Below are positions 1-8,568 of a stretch of 64,000 nucleotides of DNA, in pieces. Made by a program: the position numbers and the translations under genes. The notes beneath the pieces were generated by a model that worked only from the letters and a program-made list of their open reading frames with translations, was not told where the DNA came from and ran no database searches. The DNA is from Chitinophaga pinensis (GTDB lineage: Bacteria; Bacteroidota; Bacteroidia; Chitinophagales; Chitinophagaceae), in assembly GCA_902167325.1 (NCBI GenBank), contig LR632930.1, positions 186,001 through 250,000 of the forward strand. Direction: 5' to 3'. Every line of letters starts with the position of its first letter. Position 1 is the stretch's first letter.

Positions 1-33
1 ATCTTCCCTTTTTGAAATGTGTTATGCAGCGGA

Positions 34-498
34 TTATGCTTCTGCAGGAGCTTCGCCTTCTTCAGCAGCGGGAGCACTGGGAGCAACATCTTCCACTTTA
101 CGAACTACCGGAGTGGCAGCACGTACTACTCTTTTCTGGCTTTCGCGGCGGGCAGTCACTTTTTCTTCGTGATCAGCCTGCCATTGCTCGAATTTGGTGT
201 AAGCAGTAGGCTCGTCAAACAGGCCAAGCTTCACACCGCGGAGCAGGTGTTTCAGGTACAGTACGCCTTTGAAAGACAGGATTCTACGAACAGTGTCGGT
301 GGGTTGAGCACCTTTCTGCAGCCAGCGGAGTGCTTTCTGCGTGTCAATGTTGATAGAAGCCGGTACAGTCAGCGGATTGTAGGTACCGATTTTCTGAATG
401 AATTTACCATCACGGGGCGCGCGGGCATCAGCCACTACGATAAAGTAAAAAGGTCTTTTCTTGGCGCCGTGTCTCTGTAATCTGATCTTAACTGGCAT
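34..498 (-). CDS. rpsP: 30S ribosomal protein S16
   Basis: Small-subunit ribosomal protein needed for 30S assembly. The first ~85 residues match S16 closely: the start [18 protein letters not shown], then [12 protein letters not shown] and IGTYNPL. At 154 aa it is clearly longer than the 80-90 aa of E. coli S16. The extra C-terminal half is charged, then rich in Ala, Glu and Pro (tail around [13 protein letters not shown]). Such tails are common in Bacteroidota S16 and are probably disordered. The ATG start begins directly with the conserved N-terminus. A well-matched promoter lies about 60 bases upstream, so it is probably transcribed separately from ffh. Confidence 0.97.
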   Translation of the reverse strand: MPVKIRLQRHGAKKRPFYFIVVADARAPRDGKFIQKIGTYNPLTVPASINIDTQKALRWLQKGAQPTDTVRRILSFKGVLYLKHLLRGVKLGLFDEPTAYTKFEQWQADHEEKVTARRESQKRVVRAATPVVRKVEDVAPSAPAAEEGEAPAEA

Positions 499-555
499 AA
501 ATAAGTCGAATTATTTTTTGCGAGTGGTGAAAAAAAATTGTTTCTATTGGGGCAG

Positions 556-586
556 CAAATGTATAGCTAAAAATGAATTTTACAAA
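556..586 (-). promoter_or_regulatory. Predicted rpsP promoter (Bacteroidota type)
   Basis: Read on the minus strand: TTTG (583-586), exactly 19 bases, then TACATTTG (556-563). This is a perfect match to the Bacteroidota primary-sigma consensus TTTG-N19-TAnnTTTG. The start of transcription would fall near 549, about 50 bases before the rpsP ATG. Confidence 0.75.
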
Positions 587-622
587 ATAAAAGTTCACTT
601 CATGCTTTTGCCACTATTTTAA

Positions 623-1942
623 TTACTTCATTTTCAGGCCTTTGGCTCCTCCAGGCATCTTATTCATCATTTTCATCATCTGACGCATTTGCTCAAATTG
701 CTTCATAAACTGATTTACGTCCGCAATTTCCTTGCCTGCGCCTTTCGCGATGCGGCGGCGGCGGCTGCCGTCTATCAGATCCGGGTTAGCCCGCTCGGCA
801 GGCGTCATGGAATTGATCATGGCCTCAATGCCCTTGAAAGCATCGTCGCTGATATCCAGGTCCTTTACTGCTTTGCCTACTCCGGGGATCATGCCCAGCA
901 GGTCCTTGATGGAACCCATTTTCTTGATCTGGGAAAGCTGTTCTTTAAAATCGTCGAAATCGAACTGGTTCTGACGGATCTTCTTCTCCAGTTTCTTCGC
1001 CTGCACTTCGTCGAACTGTGCCTGTGCACGCTCCACGAGGGTGGTGATATCACCCATGCCGAGGATACGCTGCGCCATACGCTCAGGGTAGAAAACGTCG
1101 AGTGTATCGAGCTTTTCGCCCATTGATACGAACTTGATCGGTTTCTGCACCGTATAGGTGATGGTCAGCGCCGCACCACCGCGGGTATCGCCATCGAGCT
1201 TCGTCAGCACGATACCCGAGAAGTCGAGCTTTTCATTAAACGCCTTGGCAGTGTTCACTGCATCCTGACCGGTCATGGAATCCACTACGAAGAGGATCTC
1301 CTGTGGCTGAACGGCTTTCTTCACATTGCTCACCTCGGCCATCATCACCTCGTCTACCGCCAGGCGGCCGGCGGTGTCAATGATCACCACGTTATTACCG
1401 TTGGCTTTCGCCTGTTTGATGGCGTTTTCCGCGATCTGAACAGCATTCTTGTTTTCCGGTTCGCTATATACTTCCACCCCTATCTGTCCGCCGAGCACCT
1501 GCAGCTGGTCGATCGCCGCAGGACGGTAGATATCCGCTGCTACGAGCAGGGGCTTTTTGTTCTTTTTCGTTTTGAGGTAATTGGCCAGTTTGCCGGAGAA
1601 GGTGGTTTTACCCGAACCCTGCAGGCCCGCGATGAGGATCACGGTGGGATTGGCTTTGAGCTCCAGCTCCACTTCAGTGTTGCCCATCAGCTCCACCAGT
1701 TCGTCTTTCACGATCTTCACCATGAGCTGGCCGGGAGAGATGGCAGTGAGTACCTTTTCGCCCAGCGCTTTGTCTTTTACCTTATCGGTAAAGTCTTTTG
1801 CGATTTTATAGTTCACATCCGCATCCACGAGTGCGCGGCGGATCTCTTTCACGGTAGTAGCAATATTGATTTCCGAGATGCGCCCTTCGCCTTTTAGCTG
1901 TTTAAAGGCCGACTCGAGCCGCTCTGATAATGATTCAAACAT
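623..1942 (-). CDS. ffh: Signal recognition particle GTPase Ffh
   Basis: The protein part of the signal recognition particle; it binds 4.5S RNA and signal sequences of nascent membrane proteins and docks with FtsY. At 439 aa it has the normal length. Visible are the N helical bundle (1-90), the P-loop GLQGSGKT (106-113), a DTAGR motif, a TKLDGDTRGG motif, and a methionine-rich M domain ending in KQFEQMRQMMKMMNKMPGG. The start is the only ATG that keeps the full N domain. Its promoter overlaps the rpoD terminator region (see the hairpin at 1977-2005). Confidence 0.98.
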   Translation of the reverse strand: MFESLSERLESAFKQLKGEGRISEINIATTVKEIRRALVDADVNYKIAKDFTDKVKDKALGEKVLTAISPGQLMVKIVKDELVELMGNTEVELELKANPTVILIAGLQGSGKTTFSGKLANYLKTKKNKKPLLVAADIYRPAAIDQLQVLGGQIGVEVYSEPENKNAVQIAENAIKQAKANGNNVVIIDTAGRLAVDEVMMAEVSNVKKAVQPQEILFVVDSMTGQDAVNTAKAFNEKLDFSGIVLTKLDGDTRGGAALTITYTVQKPIKFVSMGEKLDTLDVFYPERMAQRILGMGDITTLVERAQAQFDEVQAKKLEKKIRQNQFDFDDFKEQLSQIKKMGSIKDLLGMIPGVGKAVKDLDISDDAFKGIEAMINSMTPAERANPDLIDGSRRRRIAKGAGKEIADVNQFMKQFEQMRQMMKMMNKMPGGAKGLKMK

Positions 1943-1976
1943 ATACTTAAGCTGGTATGATCTTTAAAAAATGCAA

Positions 1977-2005
1977 AATGGTGAATATATCGAATATTCA
2001 CCATT
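1977..2005 (-). terminator. 12-bp hairpin ending rpoD and starting the ffh leader
   Basis: A perfect 12-bp inverted repeat (1977-1988 with 1994-2005, loop ATCGA). Read on the minus strand it is followed by TTTTGCATTTTTT, as in a rho-independent terminator for rpoD. It also sits exactly where the ffh transcript should start. Confidence 0.65.
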
Positions 2006-2011
2006 GGATTG

Positions 2012-2042
2012 CAAAAATACGTATTTAGACAGTTCGTTTAAA
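2012..2042 (-). promoter_or_regulatory. Predicted ffh promoter
   Basis: On the minus strand: TTTA (2039-2042, one base off TTTG), 19 bases, then TATTTTTG (2012-2019). The upstream element touches the rpoD stop region, so the promoter lies inside the end of the neighbouring transcript. Confidence 0.6.
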
Positions 2043-2047
2043 ATAAA

Positions 2048-2923
2048 TCAGCCGCCGAGGTAATTCCGCAGCAGTTTGCTCCGGGAAGTGGTGCGCAGTT
2101 TAGTGATTGCCTTGTCCTTAATCTGGCGAACACGCTCGCGGGTAAGACCGAATTTCTCACCGATATCTTCGAGGCTCATGGGATGTTCCACACCGATGCC
2201 GAAATAAAGCATGATTACGTCTTTCTGGCGGTCGGTAAGGGTGGAAAGAGAGCGTTCGATCTCGCGGCGGAGTGAATCATGGTGATCCAGCTCTTCGTCT
2301 GCGCTCACTGCGTTGGGATTAGCCAGTACGTCGAGCAGGGAGTTATCTTCCCCGTCGATGAACGGTGCGTCCATAGACACGTGGCGGGCGGCAACCCCGA
2401 GGGTGGCTTCCACTTCTTCGGTATTGATTTCGAGGATAGTGGCCAGCTCATCGGGAGAAGGCTCGCGTTCGAATTCCTGTTCCAGCTGGGAATAAGCTTT
2501 ACTGATTTTATTGGAGAGGCCAACCTTGTTAAGGGGAAGGCGTACAATGCGGGATTGTTCTGCCAAAGCCTGGAGGATCGACTGGCGGATCCACCAAACG
2601 GCGTATGAGATGAATTTGAAGCCGCGGGTTTCATCGAAGCGCTGTGCAGCTTTGATGAGGCCGAGGTTACCTTCGTTGATAAGATCAGATAGGGATAATC
2701 CCTGGTTCTGGTATTGTTTGGCTACGGATACCACGAAACGCAGGTTGGCTTTGGTCAGCTTTTCCAACGCCCGCTGGTCGCCCTGTTTAATGCGGATAGC
2801 CAGGTTTACTTCTTCTTCCGGCGTAATGAGATCCACTTTGCCGATCTCCTGCAAATACTTTTCTAGCGACTGGGACTCACGATTCGTGATGGACTTCGTG
2901 ATTTTTAGTTGGCGCATTGACAT
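2048..2923 (-). CDS. rpoD: Primary sigma factor RpoD/SigA
   Basis: The housekeeping sigma-70 subunit of RNA polymerase. Region 1.2 ([20 protein letters not shown]), region 2 ([47 protein letters not shown]), region 3, and region 4 with the helix-turn-helix [18 protein letters not shown] are all present. At 291 aa it lacks region 1.1 and the long non-conserved insert of E. coli RpoD. This short form is typical of the Bacteroidota primary sigma factor, which reads TAnnTTTG -7 elements. Such elements are found before several genes here, including rpoD itself. It is a single gene with its own promoter and terminator. Confidence 0.96.
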   Translation of the reverse strand: MSMRQLKITKSITNRESQSLEKYLQEIGKVDLITPEEEVNLAIRIKQGDQRALEKLTKANLRFVVSVAKQYQNQGLSLSDLINEGNLGLIKAAQRFDETRGFKFISYAVWWIRQSILQALAEQSRIVRLPLNKVGLSNKISKAYSQLEQEFEREPSPDELATILEINTEEVEATLGVAARHVSMDAPFIDGEDNSLLDVLANPNAVSADEELDHHDSLRREIERSLSTLTDRQKDVIMLYFGIGVEHPMSLEDIGEKFGLTRERVRQIKDKAITKLRTTSRSKLLRNYLGG

Positions 2924-2975
2924 AGCACGGGAACAGTTACAGGTTATAAATGAATTAATTTAGAAGAATGCCCAA

Positions 2976-3006
2976 CAAAAATAACTTTTTTTAGATACGA
3001 CCCAAA
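2976..3006 (-). promoter_or_regulatory. Predicted rpoD promoter
   Basis: Minus strand: TTTG (3003-3006), 19 bases, TATTTTTG (2976-2983). Perfect consensus, so RpoD probably drives its own gene. Confidence 0.75.
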
Positions 3007-3248
3007 AAAAATTACTTCCTGTTGAATCCTTTTCAAGCAAAATCGATTGTTGGTAATAATCCGTTCGTGTTATACCGCATTAACCGGGTCTGATACGGGA
3101 TTCACCCGCGGTGGTAAAGGATTATAAGGGAAAATGGATTAATTCTGTCATCCGTTGCAATATACATAATTAAATATTTTTATATTCCATTTAGTTATAA
3201 ATCGTGAGAATGAAGGATTTAGGTAACAAAAAGATTTTCAAAATTTAT

Positions 3249-3278
3249 TTTGATAGAATAAATATTTTTCTATAATTG
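3249..3278 (+). promoter_or_regulatory. Predicted promoter of the START-like gene
   Basis: TTTG (3249-3252), 18 bases, TATAATTG (3271-3278). One mismatch to TAnnTTTG. It lies about 38 bases before the ATG at 3316. Confidence 0.5.
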
Positions 3279-3315
3279 CAGGCAGATGTTTAGATTTCTA
3301 TAATAATACAGTGCG

Positions 3316-3696
3316 ATGTCAAAGAAAGTGCAATATGAGTTAGAATATCCGGTGCGGTGCTCTCCAAGTATTCTCTATGAGTTTCTTTCCACCCCGGCAG
3401 GTTTGCAGGAGTGGTTTGCAGATAAAGTAGATTTCCGGGATAATGTTTTTTCCTTTTCCTGGAACGGTTCTGCAGAGGAAGCAGAAGTGCTGGAACAGGA
3501 GGAAGATGAGTATATCCGGCTACATTGGACACACGCTCCCAAAAACGAATATTTCGAATTCAGAATCCGTATTTCTGAAGTAACGAATATGACGATTCTG
3601 GTAATTAAAGATTTTGCAGAGAAAAAGGAAGTGGCTGATCAAAGCCAGCTCTGGGATTACCAGATCAAGGATCTTTTCCACCGTATCGGCAACTAA
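3316..3696 (+). CDS. START-like (SRPBCC-fold) protein
   Basis: A 126 aa cytosolic protein of the small START-like family common in Bacteroidota. The N-terminal stretch YELEYPVRCSPSILYEFLST, followed by GLQEWFADKV, is the usual opening of an AHSA1/SRPBCC fold, which forms a deep hydrophobic ligand pocket. The ligand is unknown. The sequence is acidic in the middle (EEAEVLEQEEDEY). No signal peptide. It stands alone with its own promoter. Its stop codon overlaps the end of the convergent gene by a few bases. Family assignment is fairly sure; biochemical role is not known. Confidence 0.85.
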   Translation: MSKKVQYELEYPVRCSPSILYEFLSTPAGLQEWFADKVDFRDNVFSFSWNGSAEEAEVLEQEEDEYIRLHWTHAPKNEYFEFRIRISEVTNMTILVIKDFAEKKEVADQSQLWDYQIKDLFHRIGN

Positions 3697-4304
3697 CTAC
3701 CTGAAGAGTCTACCAGCCAGCCCAGCAGCGCAGCATACTGATCCGCCGCAAGGGGCATGATATTTTCCCAATCAGTCAACTTACACTGTTTAGCTATTTT
3801 AACGAAGGGCTTCCGCAGGATGCTTTCCCATTCCGTTTGTGAAAGGGAGTCTACAGCGCGATAGTTATCTTCGTCGAAATGATGCTGCCAGGGGTCAACG
3901 TTCACACAAACGTGCCATCCGGCAGCGGAAAGCCGTGTGCGCATACCTGTCAGCACCTCCCGGCGGCGTTCCAGCGCCTCCCCTGCCAGGTGCAGTGTAA
4001 AACTGAAAAAACGCCCCCACCAGAAAAAAGTGCGGCAGGCGAAAATACTTTCACGCCCAAACGCCCGGGGGTAATCGAGCATCACATACGGCAGGCCCTT
4101 ATATTGCTCCCCGCGGGATATCTTTGGCGGCTGCTCCCCTTCCGGTGAATAGCCTCCAATCACAGGATCAGCTGCCATGGCCGTTTGTAGTACACCAAAC
4201 AAGGCATATACCTTGCCTATCACCCGGTTCTTTGCCAGTATCCATTCTGCATCTGCCACCAGCGACAGCTCTGCCGCCGTAAGTTGATAGTCTTTCATAC
4301 CCAA
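3693..4304 (-). CDS. Conserved-looking hypothetical protein
   Basis: 203 aa, no recognised domain. It is soluble in appearance, with many Trp and Tyr residues (FFWWGRFFSF, WQHHFDEDNY). There is no signal peptide and no membrane segment. The ORF fills the space between two genes with a normal start region (MGMKDYQLTAAELSLVADAEW) and good coding character, so it is probably real. The ATG three codons in (MKDYQL) is an equally good start. Its 3' end overlaps the convergent START-like gene. No function is proposed. Confidence 0.75.
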   Translation of the reverse strand: MGMKDYQLTAAELSLVADAEWILAKNRVIGKVYALFGVLQTAMAADPVIGGYSPEGEQPPKISRGEQYKGLPYVMLDYPRAFGRESIFACRTFFWWGRFFSFTLHLAGEALERRREVLTGMRTRLSAAGWHVCVNVDPWQHHFDEDNYRAVDSLSQTEWESILRKPFVKIAKQCKLTDWENIMPLAADQYAALLGWLVDSSGS

Positions 4305-4359
4305 AAAAATATTAACGGATTTTTGGGCCGCCCGCTGTTTCTCCTGTCCGGATTCGTGT

Positions 4360-4367
4360 TAACTTTG
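4360..4367 (+). promoter_or_regulatory. Possible -7 element before the LptF/G-type gene
   Basis: TAACTTTG matches TAnnTTTG, about 75 bases before the start at 4444. No TTTG lies at the right distance upstream, so support is partial. Confidence 0.35.
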
Positions 4368-4443
4368 TGCGGCCGCTTTTCAAAATTAAACTGAAAATCA
4401 GGCCGTTTCACATTTTACCATTTTATTTTTCATTCGCCGATTT

Positions 4444-5889
4444 GTGAAGAAACTCGATAAACTGATCATCAAGACCTTCGTAGGCCCTTTCATCGCCACT
4501 TTTTTTGTGACGCTGTTCGTGCTCATCATGCAGTTCGTCTGGAAATACATCGACGATCTCGTGGGTAAAGGACTCGACACACCGGTGATCATGGAGCTGC
4601 TCATTTATACCAGCGCCAGCCTTGTACCCCTGGCCATGCCGCTGGCGGTACTCCTTTCTTCCATTATGACCTTCGGCAACCTCGGCGAAAGCTTCGAACT
4701 GGTAGCCATTAAGTCTGCCGGCATCTCCCTCCTCCGATTCATCCGCCCCCTGTTTGTATTCTCCTCCTTCATCGCCATCGGCGCTTTCCTTTTTGCCAAC
4801 TATATCATCCCCATCGCTAACCTCAGGGCCAAATCCCTCCTGTACGATATCACCAACTCCAAACCGGCGTTTAATATCAAGCAGGGCGTGTTCTACAGCG
4901 ATATCCCCGGGTATACGATCAAGGTTGCGAAGAAGGAAGCTGATAACAAGACCATCCACCAGGTGATGATCTATGAAAACAACCTTGGCGAAAAAAATCC
5001 ACGTATCATCCTTGCAGAAAAAGGCACCATGGAGCTGTCTGCCGATAAGCGCTACCTCCTTTTCACGCTTTACAATGGCTGGCGGTACGAAGAGCGCGGC
5101 AACACCCGGGGCAAACAAGGCAATGAACTGATCCGCCTGGGCTTCAAAAAATACATCAAACCTTTCGACCTGCAGTCGTTCGCATTTGACCGTCTGCCGA
5201 TGGACCTCTTTGCCGGCAACCAACAAATGCTCAACATCCGCCAGCTGGATTACGGTATCGATTCCCTACGCCGGATAGACTCTTCGCTGATCCGTACCGT
5301 AAACGCCTATGTGACCTCCCGCCTCGCTTTCTACAAATGGAATGATACGGGCTGGGCTGCCGGCGTGGCACCTTTGAAGACGGATACCTTCTTTAATGTG
5401 ATTCCCGAATCCAACCGCCGTTATGTAATAGAACGCGTAGAATCCAATATCCGCGAAACGGAAGCCTCACTTGCTACCTCGTCAAAAGATTACATCGACA
5501 ATAAAGAAAAGATCTCCCTGTTTAAAGTGGAATGGCAGCGTAAATTCTCACTGGCTGCGGCCTGTGTCGTGCTTTTCCTGATCGGGGCACCGCTGGGTTC
5601 CATTATCCGCAAAGGCGGACTGGGCACACCGCTGGTGTTCGCAGTTATCTTCTTTGTGATCTTCAACATCTTCTTCATGACCGGCGAAAAAATGGCCCGC
5701 CGTGATGTAATGGCATCGTGGAGCGGGATGTGGCTCGCCAATATCGCGCTGCTGCCAATTGCGGCGTTCCTCGTATACAAGGCCATGAACGACAGCCAGC
5801 TTTTCAACAAAGAATACTATTACCGCTTCTTCCAGCAGGTGAAGAAGCAATGGCAGAAACGCTTCAGCAAGGAAAAGGCAGCATCTTAG
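4444..5889 (+). CDS. LptF/LptG family permease (YjgP/YjgQ)
   Basis: A 481 aa inner-membrane protein of the family whose E. coli members LptF and LptG, with the ATPase LptB, extract lipopolysaccharide for transport to the outer membrane. It has the family layout: an opening amphipathic stretch KKLDKLIIKTFVGPFIATFF, three membrane segments in the first ~125 residues, a periplasmic beta-rich domain (about 130-340), and three membrane segments at the end (around residues 370-455). Start is GTG at 4444; no better ATG lies nearby. Whether it is LptF or LptG cannot be told from sequence alone. No partner gene is adjacent. Confidence 0.9.
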   Translation: MKKLDKLIIKTFVGPFIATFFVTLFVLIMQFVWKYIDDLVGKGLDTPVIMELLIYTSASLVPLAMPLAVLLSSIMTFGNLGESFELVAIKSAGISLLRFIRPLFVFSSFIAIGAFLFANYIIPIANLRAKSLLYDITNSKPAFNIKQGVFYSDIPGYTIKVAKKEADNKTIHQVMIYENNLGEKNPRIILAEKGTMELSADKRYLLFTLYNGWRYEERGNTRGKQGNELIRLGFKKYIKPFDLQSFAFDRLPMDLFAGNQQMLNIRQLDYGIDSLRRIDSSLIRTVNAYVTSRLAFYKWNDTGWAAGVAPLKTDTFFNVIPESNRRYVIERVESNIRETEASLATSSKDYIDNKEKISLFKVEWQRKFSLAAACVVLFLIGAPLGSIIRKGGLGTPLVFAVIFFVIFNIFFMTGEKMARRDVMASWSGMWLANIALLPIAAFLVYKAMNDSQLFNKEYYYRFFQQVKKQWQKRFSKEKAAS

Positions 5890-5998
5890 TTTGCGGCACG
5901 GTTGATGTGGTAACTGCGATTTCCCATGCCGGGCACTACCGGCAGGTGAAACAGCGTTATTACAACTGAACAACCAGACCGGCAAACCATATCTCCCG

Positions 5999-7237
5999 AT
6001 GAAGCAAATCCTGACAGTACTGGCAGCTGGGCTGCTTTTCCTTCCTTTCCCCCTCATTTACCACACAGGCCTGATGCCTGTTGCGGAAGCACCGCTGTAC
6101 GGGTGGCTGCAATGGCTGGCTGAAAGCATATTTGGCACAGGGCCATTTGCTGCCAGGTTACCCAATGCGCTTACCGGTGTACTCACGATATTAACCTGCT
6201 TTGTGATCGGGAAGCGGCGGGAAGATGAGCGCTTCGGGATGTGGTGGGCGCTGATACTGGCCGGTTCCATGCTGCCGCAACTGCTGTTCCGCAGCAATGC
6301 CCCCATGCTGCCGGGATATTATTTCCTGTTCCTTTCCATCTATCTGACTTACCGCGTTTCCTGGAGCACCTCTCCCTTCCGGGCTGCCATATGCAGTGGT
6401 ATCGCTTTCGGACTGGCTACGCTGGCAACCGGTCCTTCTGCTTTAATCATTGCCCTGCTCACCGGCTTTGTTTACTGGACATGGAAGCGTTTCCATACCG
6501 GTATGAAATGGCCGCACCTGCTTACTATAGTAATGGCCGCTGTGGTCTCCTCAGGCTGGTATTATGCTTATCTTATTTGGCGGGGTACTGCCATTCACAT
6601 ACAGCCGTTTCCCACCGGAGGCGTTAGTTTTTCAACACACTGGGTTGCCTTTTTGGGCTGCTTTCCCGCGGTAGCATTCCTGTTTACCTGGCTGCAAACT
6701 GCCCGCACCCGTTCCATTTACCTCGCACAAACCGCGGAGAACAAAGATTTCGTCTGGTGGATGTGGGCCCTTTTCTGGACGGGACTGCTGGTCTTTTCCG
6801 TGATGCGCGTGCCATTGGCTGCGGCATCGTTACTGCATTTACCCCTCAGTTACCTGGCTGTTGTACAGGTGAACCGGATATTGGAAGGGCGGCTGCGGCT
6901 CCGCCGGTGGAATGTGGCCATCCTGCTGGTGATGGGCCTTGGCACCGGTTTGCTGCTCACATTACTTCCCATCGCGGGCATCTACCGGCCATCGGCATTA
7001 CCCCCCTGTTTCCGGGCGGATGCACATTGGCACCTGGCCGAAGCCGCTTTCGGGATTGTGCTCCTGATCCTTACTGCCACAGGCACTACATTGCTGGCGA
7101 AGAAGCGGGCGCAGGAAGGATTGCTGATATTATTTGCAGGCAGTATGATCCTGATACCCTTTGCGGCGATTTGCTTCGGCCCTAAAATGCAACAGCCGCC
7201 GCAGGAAGCGGTGGCTGTTGCTGTAAAGGTCCCTTAA
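5999..7237 (+). CDS. Polytopic membrane protein, GT39/ArnT-like glycosyltransferase
   Basis: 412 aa with about ten membrane segments. The stretch APLYGWLQWLAESIFG, then FAARLPNALTGVLTILTCF, is typical of the second and third segments of lipid-linked sugar transferases of the PMT/ArnT group. The protein is shorter than usual family members, and its N-terminus lacks the first luminal loop that normally carries the catalytic Asp-Glu. It may therefore be truncated, divergent or inactive. It follows the LptF/G-type gene by 109 bases on the same strand, which fits a role in cell-envelope glycolipids. A strong terminator follows. Confidence 0.7.
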   Translation: MKQILTVLAAGLLFLPFPLIYHTGLMPVAEAPLYGWLQWLAESIFGTGPFAARLPNALTGVLTILTCFVIGKRREDERFGMWWALILAGSMLPQLLFRSNAPMLPGYYFLFLSIYLTYRVSWSTSPFRAAICSGIAFGLATLATGPSALIIALLTGFVYWTWKRFHTGMKWPHLLTIVMAAVVSSGWYYAYLIWRGTAIHIQPFPTGGVSFSTHWVAFLGCFPAVAFLFTWLQTARTRSIYLAQTAENKDFVWWMWALFWTGLLVFSVMRVPLAAASLLHLPLSYLAVVQVNRILEGRLRLRRWNVAILLVMGLGTGLLLTLLPIAGIYRPSALPPCFRADAHWHLAEAAFGIVLLILTATGTTLLAKKRAQEGLLILFAGSMILIPFAAICFGPKMQQPPQEAVAVAVKVP

Positions 7238-7243
7238 AAAGAA

Positions 7244-7264
7244 AAGCCCGCACGGAGCGGGCTT
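7244..7264. terminator. Bidirectional terminator between convergent genes
   Basis: An 8-bp perfect stem (AAGCCCGC with GCGGGCTT, loop ACGGA) lies between two convergent genes. It is flanked by A-rich sequence on the left and a T-rich stretch (TAGTTATTTTTT) on the right, so it can serve both strands. Confidence 0.8.
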
Positions 7265-7269
7265 CTTAG

Positions 7270-7998
7270 TTATTTTTTGAGTGCCTCTTCGTACAGAGCG
7301 TTTACTTTTTCCCAGTTTACCACATTCCAGAAAGTGGCGATATAATCGGGCCGCTTATTCTGATGTTTGAGATAATAGGCATGTTCCCACACGTCCAGTG
7401 CCAGAATAGGTGTGCCGGGTTCTTTAGCCAGTTTGGTCATCAGCGGATTGTCCTGATTGGGGGTGGAAGTGATGGCCAGTTTACCACCTTTCTTCACGAT
7501 GAGCCACGCCCAGCCGGAGCCGAATACGCCTTTAGCCGCGTCAGCGAATTTCTGACGGAAGGCTTCGTCTGATCCAAAGGCTGCTGTGATGGCAGCTTTC
7601 AGTTTATCGGAAGGTTCGGATTTACCGGGAGACAGCAGGGTCCAGAAAAGGGAGTGGTTATAGTGACCGCCGCCATTGTTACGGATAGCAGGTTGCTCTG
7701 CTGTAACTCCGGCGAGTATCTGACCGAGGGAGGCGGAAGCAAGGGGGCTTGTTTTCAGCGCATCATTCAGGTTTTTAACATAGGCTGCATGGTGCTTACC
7801 GTGGTGAATTTCCATAGTGAGCTGGTCGATATTGGGCTCCAGTGCACCTGCAGCGTACGGGAGGGGTGGCAGCTCAAAAGGTGCTTTCAGAGAAAGGAGT
7901 TCTTTATTCTGCTCCCCTGCTGCAAAAAGCCCGGTAGGGTTGGCCAGGGCTGCCACGCCGGCCAATCCGGCCAGTTTTATGAATTCTCTCTTATTCAT
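7270..7998 (-). CDS. sodA: Exported Fe/Mn superoxide dismutase
   Basis: Converts superoxide to hydrogen peroxide and oxygen. Metal ligands are visible (numbered from an ATG three codons upstream): His68 in MEIHHGKHH, His118 in HYNHSLFW, Asp205 and His209 in [19 protein letters not shown] and the later PNQDNPL are features of manganese-type enzymes, so Mn or mixed use is likely. The N-terminus is unusual for this family: [19 protein letters not shown] is a signal sequence with a Lys-Arg pair before FIK, resembling a twin-arginine signal with one Arg replaced. The start at MNKREF is preferred over the upstream ATG. The product is probably periplasmic or secreted. Confidence 0.93.
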   Translation of the reverse strand: MNKREFIKLAGLAGVAALANPTGLFAAGEQNKELLSLKAPFELPPLPYAAGALEPNIDQLTMEIHHGKHHAAYVKNLNDALKTSPLASASLGQILAGVTAEQPAIRNNGGGHYNHSLFWTLLSPGKSEPSDKLKAAITAAFGSDEAFRQKFADAAKGVFGSGWAWLIVKKGGKLAITSTPNQDNPLMTKLAKEPGTPILALDVWEHAYYLKHQNKRPDYIATFWNVVNWEKVNALYEEALKK

Positions 7999-8017
7999 AA
8001 TGAACATATTATTATTA

Positions 8018-8051
8018 CAAATCTATTATTTCCAACGTAAAACCATGCAAA
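8018..8051 (-). promoter_or_regulatory. Possible promoter of the superoxide dismutase gene
   Basis: Minus strand: TAGATTTG (8018-8025) is a perfect -7 element about 20 bases before the ATG. The nearest TTTG (8048-8051) is 22 bases upstream instead of 19, so this is only moderately supported. Confidence 0.45.
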
Positions 8052-8568
8052 TATTACACCAATGACCACCATTTTATTAAATTGCGCCAACACGGGGCAG
8101 GATTTTACATTTAATTCAAAATAATGCCATCGATAATCGTTTAATTTGAAATAAATTGCTATTTTACTTTTATATTCATGTGTAAGCTGTAGTGTACTTA
8201 ATCATTTTGAAAAGATGAAGCCATTTATCCCTGGTGCCAGGAGAAGCCGGCAACGATACGGAAGTATTGCTGCAGGCGGGCCTGACAGCCAAATCCGGTT
8301 TAAGCCGGGCATCGTCCATCCCCCCTTAAAGTTCTATTCAAGCGCCATTCTTTTCCATTCTTGTTCATTCGTTAAAAACGCTTTTCCCTGATCCGGGAAA
8401 CAGGCAAGACAGGATTTTCTATTAGTCCGCCGGTAATGGCCGGATGATTTGGGAAATCGATTGAACCGGCCGGCAGCCGTAGTGAAGCCGGGCGGATATT
8501 TGATTTTAAGCAGACAATTAGAGCACAGGCACAATAATCATTAAAAGAAAATCGAGCGAAGCGGCAGT
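8052..8568. other. Gene-poor region before the ThiF cassette
   Basis: About 517 bases without a convincing gene. The left half is AT-rich. From about 8215 base composition rises, and a 57-codon reading frame starts at 8215 on the plus strand. It is Arg- and Pro-rich near its start, has no recognisable motif and no strong promoter, so it is not called. The leader of the cassette that begins at 8569 must lie here, but no clear TTTG/TAnnTTTG pair was found. Confidence 0.6.

Larger units (their letters stand above)
2924..3315. other. AT-rich intergenic region between rpoD and the START-like gene
   Basis: No gene is seen. The 392 bases hold the two divergent promoters annotated at 2976-3006 (rpoD) and 3249-3278 (START-like gene). 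The middle is AT-rich without a clear repeat or hairpin. Confidence 0.7.

Noticed and set aside
8215..8388. 57-codon plus-strand frame before the ThiF cassette
   Set aside because: Arg/Pro-rich, no motif, no convincing promoter; base composition change alone is not enough.
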